This document shows positions 55,304-64,000 of a stretch of 64,000 nucleotides of DNA, in pieces. The first letter of the stretch is position 1, and each line of letters opens with the position of its first letter. Source of the stretch: Anodontia alba (Eukaryota > Mollusca > Bivalvia > Lucinida > Lucinidae); contig OZ024823.1 in assembly GCA_964016985.1 (NCBI GenBank), positions 25,632,095 through 25,696,094 of the forward strand, in the 5' to 3' direction. The translations under genes and the position numbers were made by a program. The notes below the pieces were generated by a model. The model had not been told where the DNA came from. It saw only the letters and a list, made by a program, of their open reading frames with translations, and searched no databases.

Positions 55304-55305
55304 TA

Positions 55306-56471
55306 TGGCAAGCCGTTTTACTATTTATTAAGCAAAATAGATATCTTATATATTATATCAGATATCTTATATAGGATATAAGATATCTAATATAGGATAT
55401 AAGATATCTGATATACTAATTCAGATATCTTATATCCTATATAAGATATCTGATATAATATATGATATCTTATTTAATTCCGCATATAAGATATCTAATT
55501 TACCATATAAGATATCTTATTTGTTAAATAAGATATCTTATTTATTAATATAGATATCTAATATACTAAATAAGATATCTGATAGACTTAATGAGATATC
55601 TTATTTGATTTAATAAATGAGATATCTTCTTTAGTAAATAAGATATCTTATATCCTATATGAGATATATTATATAGCATATCAGATATCTTATATAGCAT
55701 ATTAGATATCTTATATGTCAATTAAGATATCTTATATAGCATATTAGATATCTTAATTGGCATATTAGATATCTATTTTATATAAGATATCTGATATAAT
55801 ATATCAGATATCTTATATATTATATAAGATATCTGATATATTAAATCACTGATTTATAGAATAAATAGTAAAACAGCTTTCTGGCAAGCCCTTTTACTAT
55901 TTACTATACATTGTATCAGATATCTAATATAGGATATAAGATATCTGAATTAGTATATCAGATATCTTATATCCTATATAAGATATTTTATATCCGATAT
56001 ACGATATACGATAGCTGATATATATTAGATATCTTATTTAATTCCACATATAAGATATCTTATTTACCATATAAGATATCCATTGTTAAATAAGATATCT
56101 AATATATTAATATAGATATCTAATATAGTAAATAAAATATCTGATATACTAAATGAGATATCTTATTATATTTAACAAAAGAGATATCTTCTTTAGTAAA
56201 TAAGATATCTTATATCCTATATAAGATATCTTATATCCTATATTAGATATCTTATATAGCATATAAGATATCTTATATGCCAATTAAGATATCTTATATA
56301 GCATATCAGATATCTTATATAGCATATAAGATATCTAAATTGACATATAAGATATCTTATTTATATAAGATATCTAATATAACATAGCAGATATCTTATA
56401 TATTATATAAGATATCTGATATATTAAATCAGACATCTGATTTATAGAATAAATTGTAAAACGGCTTGCCA
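55306..56471. mobile_element. TIR-bounded double array of AGATATCT palindromes
   Basis: The left end is tggcaagccgttttactatt and the right end taaattgtaaaacggcttgc, ca, flanked by TA at 55304-55305 and 56472-56473. The interior is made of imperfect ~20-bp units around AAGATATCTTATAT, with about 44 GATATC sites counted by eye. A second terminus-like junction at about 55862-55905 (aaatagtaaaacagctttct, ggcaagcccttttactattt) divides it into two units, with a period of about 576 bp. No coding frame. Confidence 0.85.
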
Positions 56472-56473
56472 TA

Positions 56474-56922
56474 GTCGGGTGTAAAATGCACAATGGATGT
56501 ACATGTATCGTAATGAATAGTGAATGTAAAGATCGTATAGAAATGAACATACAGTGTCCAATACATGTGTACCCCATTATAATGTAAACAATGCATATGA
56601 CCTTGTAATGGGCCATTCAGAAACATAGGTGAATAGAAAACAACATACATGCAGTCCTGTTTTGTTCTGTCGTTTTGTGCTGTAAGTAATAAAAAATCAC
56701 CTTGAATAGTTATTTCAGTAACTCATACAGAATTGTGTTCAGTTTTGTGTTTCTATTGTTCTGTAAGCTATATCATATAAATTATAACAATTCCTTCCAG
56801 AAACGCTGACAGAATTACGTTCAATTCTGTTTTGTTTTGTACTCTAGTTCTGTTCTTAAGTGATATCAAATCATCTGGATAGCAATCGCTATAGCTCATC
56901 CTGAGTTCACTCCTTTGAGCTT
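56474..56922. other. Unassigned AT-rich stretch
   Basis: Repeated ttctgttttgtt and agaattgtgttcagttttgt motifs occur loosely between 56650 and 56840. No gene was recognised. Confidence 0.5.
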
Positions 56923-56934
56923 AACTAACTTATC

Positions 56935-57114
56935 TTCTCTCCCTTCCGCTGATTCAAGAAGGGCAGTTGTCAGTTTCTGGCGAAAGAATGTGCACAATAT
57001 TGGTAAACCGCTTAGAGGACTAAGCCTGCCCAGTAAACGTGTGGTTAGGTAACTGACCGCGCTCGACATGACCCCATTGGGTTGACTGGGCCGTAAAACC
57101 TCAACACAAACAAA
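56935..57114 (+). mobile_element. 5'-truncated SINE with 12-bp TSD
   Basis: It begins ttctctcccttccgctgatt, lacks the tRNA-related head, and ends gtaaaacctcaacacaaaca. The direct repeat aactaacttatc lies at 56923-56934 and 57115-57126. Its interior matches the 36997 copy almost base for base. Confidence 0.92.
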
Positions 57115-57126
57115 AACTAACTTATC

Positions 57127-57476
57127 CGCAATCTTCATTTCATAAATCACTGTCCAAATTTTTACTCACAGACATTATTTTCGGAGACAAAATATTTATC
57201 ATTTACAAGCGATTTCCCATTTGTCTGGACGAAAGTTTTAAAAAATGTGTTTTTAACTTGGTCAATGCGCTAATATCTATGTCTCGGAGGACAACATACT
57301 GAACAAGCGGTTCAAAGACTTGTATAATTTGATTGTTACAATTCCAATGTCTGAGAAAATATGTTCAATATAAGCACAAAGAATGTTCCTGAGTTTTTAA
57401 AATGTGTACTCGCATGCGTGCGTGCCTGCGTGAATGTGCGCGCATATGTGTATGTGTAAAGCAAAAAAGCCTCGTC
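57127..57476. other. Unassigned stretch
   Basis: A GT/GC-rich purine-pyrimidine segment (gcatgcgtgcgtgcctgcgt, gaatgtgcgcgcatatgtgt) lies at about 57413-57458 and could favour Z-DNA. No gene was recognised. Confidence 0.5.
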
Positions 57477-57925
57477 CTGTCCCCAACTTACCGAAGAAGT
57501 TGGGAGGGCATATTGCTTTGGGCTTGATCGTCCGTCCTTCCGTTCGTTCGCCCGTCCATGCATCACGCTTTTGAGATCTCTCATAACTTTGGAGCCATGT
57601 ACGCTAGGATTTTAAAATTTCATATATGCATTGCTTATAAAATATTAGCTGGCCCGTATTTTTTATTTTTATTTATTTATTAATTTATTTATTCATTTAT
57701 TTTCGTTTCTGTTAGATTCTTCATGGTGTAGTTAGGCCCCTTTTAGACTTAGGCATTCTAACAAAGTAAAATCTTGTAGGCAATATATCTAAGGAACCAC
57801 TTGAGTTAGGCTCATTAAAATTTGTAAGCAGTTTGAAACAAATGTGTAGCGGACCTGATTAAATTTTGATGAGTTTTTATAAATATATGGTCAAATTATG
57901 CCCCCTTTTCAAACTTAGACCGATA
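57477..57925. repeat. CGTCCGTCC-type mollusc repeat, single unit
   Basis: It opens ccccaacttaccgaagaagt, tgggagggcata with cgtccgtccttccgttcgtt, cgcccgtcc and catcacgcttttgagatctc. An ATTT-rich block lies at 57658-57705. Confidence 0.6.
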
Positions 57926-59805
57926 GAAATCAACATACTGTGTATATATATAGAGAGACACGACAGAAATCAATATAACACAATAGAAATCAACATACTG
58001 AGTCCTATATATAGGAACCCAGTAAGCATTCTACATAAATCTATAGCGGGCCGTTCTCGGCCCGTCAGGGTAGCTGACGGGCCGACAACGGCCCGCTGTA
58101 GATTTATAAAGAATGCTGGTTGGGAACAACGATAAAAATCAACATACTGTGTACTATATATAAGAATAGCGATAGAAATAACATACTGTGTCCTATATAA
58201 AAGAACGTTGATAGAAATCAACATACTGTGTCCTATAGTAGGAACATCGATAGAATTCAAGATACCGTGCCCTATATGAAGAAACACTGATAGAAATTAA
58301 TACGCTGTGTCCTATATATAGGAACGCTGATAGAAATCAACATATTATGTCGATGTCCTCTATATAGGAACAACTGATAGAAATCAACATACTGTGTCCT
58401 ATATATATAGGAACACCGATAGAAATCAACATACTGTGTCCTATATATAGGAACACTGATAGAAATCAACATACTGTGTCCTATATATAGGAACACTGAT
58501 AGAAATCAACACACTGTGTCCTATATATAGGAACACTGATAGAAATTAACATACTGTGTTCTATATATAGGAACACTGATAGAAATCAACATACTGTGTC
58601 CTATATATAGGAACACTGATAGAAATCAACACACTGTGTCCTATATATAGGAACACTGATAGAAATTAACATACTGTGTCCTATATATAGGAACACTGAT
58701 AGAAATCAACACACTGTGTCCTATATATAGGAACACTGATAGAAATCAACATATTGTGTCCTATATATAGGAACACTGATAGAAATCAACATACTGTGTC
58801 CTATATATAGGAACACTGATAGAAATCAACATACTATGTCCTATATATAGGAACACTGATAGAAATCAACACACTGTGTCCTATATATAGGAACACTGAT
58901 AGAAATTAACATACTGTGTCCTATATATTTGAATACCGATATAAATTAACATAGGAACAGCGATAGAAATCAACATACTGTGTCCTGTATATATGAACAC
59001 CGATAAGTGTTCACATACTGTATCCTTTATATAGGAGCACCGATAGAAGAACATACTACGTCTTTTATATATGAACACTGATAGAAATCAACATACTGTA
59101 TCGAACCGCGTCCTGTGTTCAGGGGCACTGATAGAAATTAAGATACTGTGTCCTATGTATAGGAACACAGATAGAAATCAATATACTGTGCTCTATATAT
59201 AAGAACATTGATAGGAATCAACATACTGTGGCGAACCGTGTCCTATATATAGGAACGCTGTTAGAAATTAACATACTGTGTCCTATTTATAGGAACACTG
59301 ATAGAAATCAATATACTATGTCCTATACATAGGAACACTGACTGAAATCAACATTTTGTATTGAACCGTGCTCTACATATAGGAACACTTATAGAAATTA
59401 GCATACTGTGTCCAATATATAGGGACAATGATAGAAATTAACATACTGTGTCCTATATATATAGGAACACTGATAGAATCAACATACTGTGCCCTAATAT
59501 AGGAACACTGATAGAATAGAAATAAACATACTGTGTCCTATATATAGGAACACTGATAGAAATCGACATACTGTGTCCTGTATATATATATAAACACCGA
59601 TAGAAATTAACATACCGTGTCTTTTATATAGGAACACCTCTATAGAAATCAACATATTGTGTCCTATATATATAGGAACAACGATAGAAACATACTATGT
59701 CTTTTATATAGAATCACCGACAGAAATCAACATATTGTGTCCTGTATGTAAGAACATCGAGAGAAATAACCATACTGTGACCTTTATATTGGAACATGGA
59801 TAGAA
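57926..59805. repeat. 40-bp minisatellite (CCTATATATAGGAACACTGA)
   Basis: The unit is AGAAATCAACATACTGTGTC followed by CTATATATAGGAACACTGAT. From about 58380 to 58920 the period is exactly 40 bp. Both flanks are more diverged and include indels. About 44 units are estimated from length. Each unit carries the palindrome CCTATATATAGG within GTGTCC..GGAACAC. Because 40 is not a multiple of 3, open frames cycle over 120 bp, and the resulting repeat peptides are not taken as genes. Confidence 0.95.
58019..58122. mobile_element. G-family palindromic MITE, copy 2, inside the minisatellite
   Basis: The arms run ccagtaagcattctacataa, atctatagcgggccgttc to gacaacggcccgctgtagat, ttataaagaatgctgg. The central gtcagggtagctgac is the reverse complement of that in copy 1. 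A short direct repeat ggaac at 58014-58018 and 58123-58127 flanks it. Confidence 0.88.
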
Positions 59806-60016
59806 ATTTTGAAATATTTTTCGTTTTTTTCGTTTTTTTTTTTTTTTTCCAGAGAATAGACTTTGACATTTCAAGCAAATTTCATGAAACGTCAGTCTCT
59901 TTCTGGGTTAGGGGACAGTTTTCATGAAATGTCAAAGTCTGTTTTCTGGGAAAAAATAAGAAAATATCATCTATTTCTCATCTGCTGAATTTTCCCATAG
60001 AGTGGTAAAGGTTAAA
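59806..60016. mobile_element. E-family foldback, left end missing
   Basis: It begins attttgaaatatttttcgtt at the minisatellite edge. The arms agactttgacatttcaagca and ttcatgaaatgtcaaagtct pair around an enlarged loop. The right end is atagagtggtaaaggttaa. Confidence 0.72.
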
Positions 60017-60313
60017 ATCATCAAAGAGCATTTAAATACTTTATTAAAAAATAATGTAATGTGAATCACATCAAAAGTTCGTCTCAAATATCTAACATCC
60101 TTGAAAAATTTCATTCAAAAAAAGAGAGCATATATAGGGAGTAATACAATACCAGATTTATGTCACAGGAAACAGGGCCTTGGCATGTATTCAAACATAA
60201 AGCGTCCAGATATACCTACTCACCCACGCAGTCGGATTAGTGCCTCAAGTTTTTTACTGTTTAACCGACAGGTACACGGGTCATCGGCGTTTTATTCGAT
60301 TTAAACGGAAATA
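60017..60313. other. Unassigned flank of the mariner element
   Basis: No repeat or gene was recognised. Confidence 0.5.
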
Positions 60314-61623
60314 CGAGGGTCCTGCAAAAGGTTTTGTCACTGGGTTCGGATTACTTTAGTGCTACGTTTTATCAAACATATTTTTATTACAAACCTTCAA
60401 AGTATTCCCCCTTTACTGAAACACATTTTTGTAACCTTTTTACCCAGTCGCGAAAAGCAGATAAATAGTCTTCTTTTGGTATCTGTTGGAGACACTGATA
60501 AATAGCACTGCCAAGAGAACTTCTAGACGTATACTTATTTCCAGAAAGCATTTTCTTAAGCCTTTGGAAATAAAAAGAAGTCACAGGGACTCAGGTCAGA
60601 TGAATAAGGTGGATGGTTTAAAACTTTCACCTTTTCAGAAGCCAAAAAAGACTTAACAACCTCACACTTATGAGAGGAGGCGTTGTCATATAAAAGGTGG
60701 ACTCCTGACCATCCTTTGCTTGGTCGTTTCTTATTGTAAAACTCTTTCACTTTCTTGAGTACAGAATTCTTGTAGAATCGGCCTGTGACTGTATGACCAG
60801 ATGGACAAGGCACTTGAACGACTGGCCCACTTGAATTAAAGAAAATTGCGTACAACATCTTTTTCGAACTTATGGTTCTCTTGGCAATACATGGGCGTTT
60901 TTTTATCTTTTCGCTTCCGTTGCTTATTATCAGCCCTTCTTTGTGGCTCAAACATGTGCACCCAGGTTTCATCACCTGTTAGCAAGTTAGAAATAACCCG
61001 ACTATTACAGCCTTTGTATGTTTTCAAAAGTTCCCGGGCACATTTAAGGCATTGTGTCTTTTGCTTCTCAGTGAGCAAATGAGGTACCCACCTAGCGCAA
61101 ACCATTCTCAGGTCCAAACGCTTTTTCAGAATTGTTTGCACACTGCCTTCTGATATACCAGTACAACTAGCTATATCTTTGACAGACAATCGCGCATCCT
61201 GTTCGACCACAGTCTTTACAGCAGCAATGTTAGTCTTGGTAACAGAGGTTTTAGGCCTTCTATCTTCAACAGAAAATTTCCCAGCTTTAAAAGCTTTAAC
61301 CCACCTAAAACCTGTGCGCAATGAAATGGTCTGAGGTCCATATATACCATACAATTCATTAAATATCTGCTTTGAATCTATATTAGGCCTAATGCGGCAT
61401 TTGATACTCGTAGCTACGAATTTCAGTCTTCTGGTCCATTTTCCAATGTAACAAGTAAATTGATCAGTGTATATTTCAATTTGAAATAACTCGGTCAGTT
61501 GGAAAGCAATTTGCACGAAATAAACGGGTATCGTTAGCTATTTAACACACCATTCAAGTGCAGTGAAGCATTTTAAAATATACCTGAAGCCTATTAGTGA
61601 CAGAACTTTTTGCACGACCCTCG
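60314..61623 (-). mobile_element. Mariner element, 1310 bp, 27-bp TIRs, TA target site
   Basis: The left terminus is cgagggtcctgcaaaaggtt, ttgtcac (60314-60340). The right terminus, read inward on the other strand, is cgagggtcgtgcaaaaagtt, ctgtcac (61597-61623), three mismatches in 27 bp. TA lies at 60312-60313 and 61624-61625. Length, TIR size and TA duplication are all typical of mariner. Intact ends mean the copy could still be moved in trans, but its own transposase is broken. Confidence 0.96.
60387..61439 (-). pseudogene. Mariner (DD34D) transposase, frameshifted
   Basis: The product would cut and paste the element by binding its TIRs and cleaving at TA. The N-terminal part has two helix-turn-helix regions (SKQIFNELYGIYGPQTISLR; ARLSVKDIASCTGISEGSVQ), then WVPHLLTEKQ. 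Catalytic motifs are present: TGDETWVHMFEP (D1), LLYDNASSH (D2) and YSSDLSPCDFFLFP (D3), with 34 residues between D2 and D3. The most likely start is the ATG at 61437-61439 (MDQKTEIRSYE), giving 1053 bp, about 350 codons, the usual mariner size. The frame then shifts near 61400, again near 60905-60925 after D1, and again near 60558 just after D3. Upstream in-frame codons to 61516 fall in what would be 5' leader. Three breaks make it non-functional unless they are assembly errors. Confidence 0.93.
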
Positions 61624-61625
61624 TA

Positions 61626-61954
61626 TATGAAATGGTACCTTTAGGGTAGTTGTCAGACATACAACTACTTTGAAGGTACTATTATTCGTATATTTCTGGT
61701 TCAATCGAATAAAAAAAAAAAACGTCTATGATCCATGCCCTTGTGGGTTAACCGATACAGTCTGATTAATATAAGAGTTTAATTTACACAAGCCAGGCTC
61801 ATCTATGTCTAAAATTAAAAAAAAATAATAACTATTGGGTATAAACCATTTCCAGCAGTTGAATTACGTCATTGTCCACGTTTGACGTCATCAACGTTAG
61901 TCTTACACGATGTTATTCGAAAATACAAAATGACGTCCAATAAGACAACAACGT
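61626..61954. other. Unassigned stretch
   Basis: Short A runs occur at 61711 and 61818. No gene or dyad was recognised. Confidence 0.5.
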
Positions 61955-62145
61955 ACTCTTGTCATGTTGAATAAATTTATATGCCACGCCCACTTCTAAT
62001 TTACAGCCAATCAGATCAATTAATACAGATTATGGATAAAAATTCGCATACTGAATGGCAGTACATAGCCAGATCAGTTGGCTTCTTCAGATCTACACTG
62101 TTTACAAAGGAAGGGTACATCCGGGTTGAGCAGGACAAGGGTTAA
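61955..62145. mobile_element. C-family MITE, half dyad lost
   Basis: The left part is cttgtcatgttgaataaatt, atgccacgcccacttctaat. The core keeps ccagatcagttggcttcttc, agatctacactgtttac. The right end is tgagcaggacaagggttaa. Confidence 0.78.
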
Positions 62146-62159
62146 TTAAAACAATTGTT

Positions 62160-62300
62160 TGTTTCCAAAGGCAACCATTTAGATTTTATTTGACATTCCA
62201 TGTGAAGCGTTTGAGGCACTTCACATGAAACATTTAGTCTTCTTTTCTCTGAAATAAAAAAAAAGAATGTCGCCTGTTACAATTTGTTAATGAAACTTCA
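62160..62300. repeat. E2-family fragment
   Basis: The text gacattccatgtgaagcgtt, gaggcacttcacatgaaaca, then agaatgtcgcctgttacaat, follows the E2 centre and right arm. The left arm is missing. Confidence 0.6.
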
Positions 62301-62528
62301 ACGTTTTTTCACAAGGTGTCTCGCGTGGACATGTGACAGCGAATTATTTGACCATATTTTTCCATTCGGGAAACCCCCTTTGTTTTTTGTCTTGGTTCGC
62401 GCATGTACATAATTGAAATCAAATATCACTAAGATAGAAATAATACCATCATATCAAACATGCAATTTGATATTGACCTACTAAGGTCAGACCTCATTCT
62501 GTCCGAGGACATTGCGCGCTTGAGAGGA

Positions 62529-62834
62529 GTTAACTTTAGCTGGGTAAAAATTTCAACAGACGACATTTAGGAATATTTTTCTTACTTTTCCCTGAAAAAG
62601 GCTTTGATATTTCATGCAAATTGTCTCTTCCATTTTTCCCAGAGAATAAGTTTTGGCATTTCATGCAAATTGTCATCTAAGTATTTTTCTAGAAAATAGA
62701 CTGACAGGTCATGCAAACTTTCTCCTAAGGAGACAATTTGCATGAAATGTCAAAGCCTATTTTCTGTAAACATAAGAAAAATATCATCATTTTGCCGTCT
62801 GCTGAAGACACCCATAATGAAGTAACGATTAAAA
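62529..62834. mobile_element. E-family foldback with triplicated left arm
   Basis: The left arm unit, cccagaraatarrytttgac with atttcatgcaaattgtc, occurs about 62587-62628, 62636-62674 and 62684-62733. It is followed by one right arm, ggagacaatttgcatgaaat, gtcaaagcctattttctgta. The end arms caacagacgacatttagg and attttgccgtctgctgaag are single. Confidence 0.78.
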
Positions 62835-62869
62835 ACACAACTCGTTCAAATCAGTGTTTTGTTGTTTTT

Positions 62870-63000
62870 TGTGTTTTTTGTGTTTTTTTTTTTTTTTTTT
62901 GTTTGTTTTTTGTTGTTTTTTGGTGTGTGTGTTTTTTTTTTTTTTTGTTTTTTTTGTGTTTTTTTTTTTGTTTTTTTTTTTTACTTTTTTTATTTTGTTT
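62870..63000. repeat. T/G low-complexity tract
   Basis: Long T runs with scattered G. Frames rich in phenylalanine/cysteine or lysine are artefacts. Confidence 0.93.
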
Positions 63001-63056
63001 TTAAGAAGTGGGGTTTGAAATATGTAATTTTTCTCTCTAGGAGACTCAGATGACTT

Positions 63057-63213
63057 GTTAAGGAGGAGTATTTGGTGATAATTCTGCGATAATTTTCTCC
63101 AGTTCTCCATAAAACATATGTTGTGGGTAATTAGAAGCGCCTCTAATGAGTACCCACAACATATTTTTTATGGAGAAATACGAAAACTTATCCCAGAATA
63201 CTCCTCCTTAACA
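63057..63213. mobile_element. A2-type hairpin element with AAGGAGGAGTAT ends
   Basis: The outer arms tgttaaggaggagtatttgg and gaatactcctccttaaca are complementary. Inner arms tctccataaaacatatgttg, tgggtaattagaagcgcct and ctaatgagtacccacaacat, attttttatggaga pair. The CTC of the left GTACTC motif is deleted. Confidence 0.82.
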
Positions 63214-63735
63214 ACTTCTCTGAACTGTTCTTGAGGAAACAAATTACACGAAATATCAAGGTCTGTTTTCTGCGGACAGTCAGAAAAAAAAAATATTACC
63301 TCTACTGATACTTTTGTTCCATGTGCAAAGCATGGACTTTGAGCGGTGCCAAACATAAGCGCCGGATTCCCAACTATTCTGAAGAGTTCCTAGTTGCTGA
63401 TCCAGCAGACAGCTAGAACAGTGTTCAAGAAATCTGTTTGGAACATCGCTCCAGATTCGAAGGACCTGATCACACTGAGTTCTGATCTGTGTTTTCGCTT
63501 TCCGTTTCTTTTGTAAGTTTCATTTTCTCTATTGATGAATTGTCTTGAATTATCCTTTCTGCTTTGCCTCAGACATCGGGCTACCGGAATATGTAATAAA
63601 CATTTGACTATTATAATTTCTGGAAATCTGGTCTTTAAAATCTGAGCCAATTAGGGAAAGTCCTCGTCTTCTTTGACTTGAAAACAAATATAATGACAAA
63701 AGGCCAGCTTTGCTTTCTTAACTTTTACTCCTGTA
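63214..63735. other. Unassigned stretch
   Basis: Near 63225-63300, caaattacacgaaatatcaa and ggtctgttttctgcggacag are E-like. The 86-codon minus-strand frame at 63390-63650 has no signature. Confidence 0.45.
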
Positions 63736-63822
63736 TTGGCAAATATACTAAAAATTTTATCACCAAAAAAATGAAAAATTTCAGATAAAAAATTATTATA
63801 TTCTTCATATTTCTGAGCTCAT
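63736..63822 (-). repeat. A-family fragment, copy 18
   Basis: The text ggcaaatatactaaaaattt, tatcaccaaaaaaatgaaaa, atttcagataaaaaattatt, ttcatatttctgagctcata matches the part of family A between one end and the hairpin. The terminal 17 bp and the hairpin are missing. Confidence 0.65.
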
Positions 63823-63859
63823 ATCCCAGTTATGGAAGGGTAACAGGAATTTAAAATTA

Positions 63860-64000
63860 CATTACGAAAACACGCCTATTCAAAATATATAGAAAATTTT
63901 ACCTCCAAAAACTGAAAATTTTCAGATGAAAAACTGATATTTTTCGTATTTCTGCTCAAAACATAGATTGTTGGCACTCGTTAGAACTGCCTCGCCGAGG
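63860..64000 (-). mobile_element. A-family hairpin MITE, copy 19, cut by window end
   Basis: It starts cattacgaaaacacgcctat and reaches the hairpin centre, ggcactcgttagaactgcct, cgccgagg, where the window stops. Confidence 0.9.

Noticed and set aside
55306..56471. Possible centromeric satellite
   Set aside because: The array is about 1.1 kb, bounded by inverted ends and TA, and too small and isolated to support that reading.
58380..58920. Regular 40-bp spacing, superficially like a CRISPR array
   Set aside because: The whole unit is repeated, with no unique spacers. It is a eukaryotic minisatellite.
58272..59078. Repeat proteins on the minus strand of the minisatellite
   Set aside because: The 40-bp unit is not a multiple of three, unit variants do not preserve codons, and indels break the frame in the flanks.

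Overview
This window reads as intergenic (or deeply intronic) DNA from an animal nuclear genome, most likely a bivalve mollusc. The evidence is AT-rich DNA with no operons, long dinucleotide arrays, a tRNA-derived SINE, a DD34D mariner element, CGTCC-rich tandem repeats opening with AGCTCACCTGAGC, and very many short foldback elements. The bivalve assignment rests on general familiarity with such repeats and was not checked by any search. I found no supportable host protein-coding gene, rRNA or functional tRNA. The only recognisable protein is a broken mariner transposase at 60387-61439 on the minus strand.

Almost everything identifiable is a repeat. The main families, with labels local to this answer, are: A, a ~280-bp foldback with about 19 whole or partial copies, ends CATYACGAAAACACGCC and a central ~66-bp hairpin; A2 and P, elements with other ends carrying a related hairpin (some P copies have pogo-like CAGT ends); B, a ~235-bp element with two GATCAG-containing dyads, about 17 copies; C, D, E and F, foldbacks many of which end in TTAA; G, a 105-bp palindrome; I, a CCCAGCGGGCAC...GTGCCCGCTGGG foldback rich in CAACGTTG; and a SINE with four copies, each flanked by 10-12-bp target-site duplications. 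Insertions nest: A inside C and F, G inside a D-type element and inside a minisatellite, SINE inside a tandem repeat.

Layout: 1-8 kb holds A, B, C and F copies, a 78-bp perfect palindrome and a repeat-poor stretch with clustered CCAAT boxes. 8-18 kb is dense in B, D, E, I and other foldbacks. 18.2-20.3 kb is a mosaic tandem repeat followed by a 110-bp (AT)n. 22.2-24.4 kb is a ~475-bp tandem repeat. 24.5-55 kb is a mixed foldback landscape with the SINE copies at 33-37 kb and a local duplication at 48.8-49.4 kb. 55.3-56.5 kb is a TIR-bounded array of AGATATCT palindromes. 57.9-59.8 kb is a 40-bp minisatellite with partial 120-bp higher-order structure. 60.3-61.6 kb is the mariner element. 62-64 kb holds E, A2 and A copies, the last cut by the window edge.

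Nothing here forms a pathway. The relationships are between elements: non-autonomous DNA elements that presumably borrowed transposases encoded elsewhere, and a SINE that presumably used a LINE machinery encoded elsewhere. The most unusual signal is one hairpin core shared by element families with unrelated termini.
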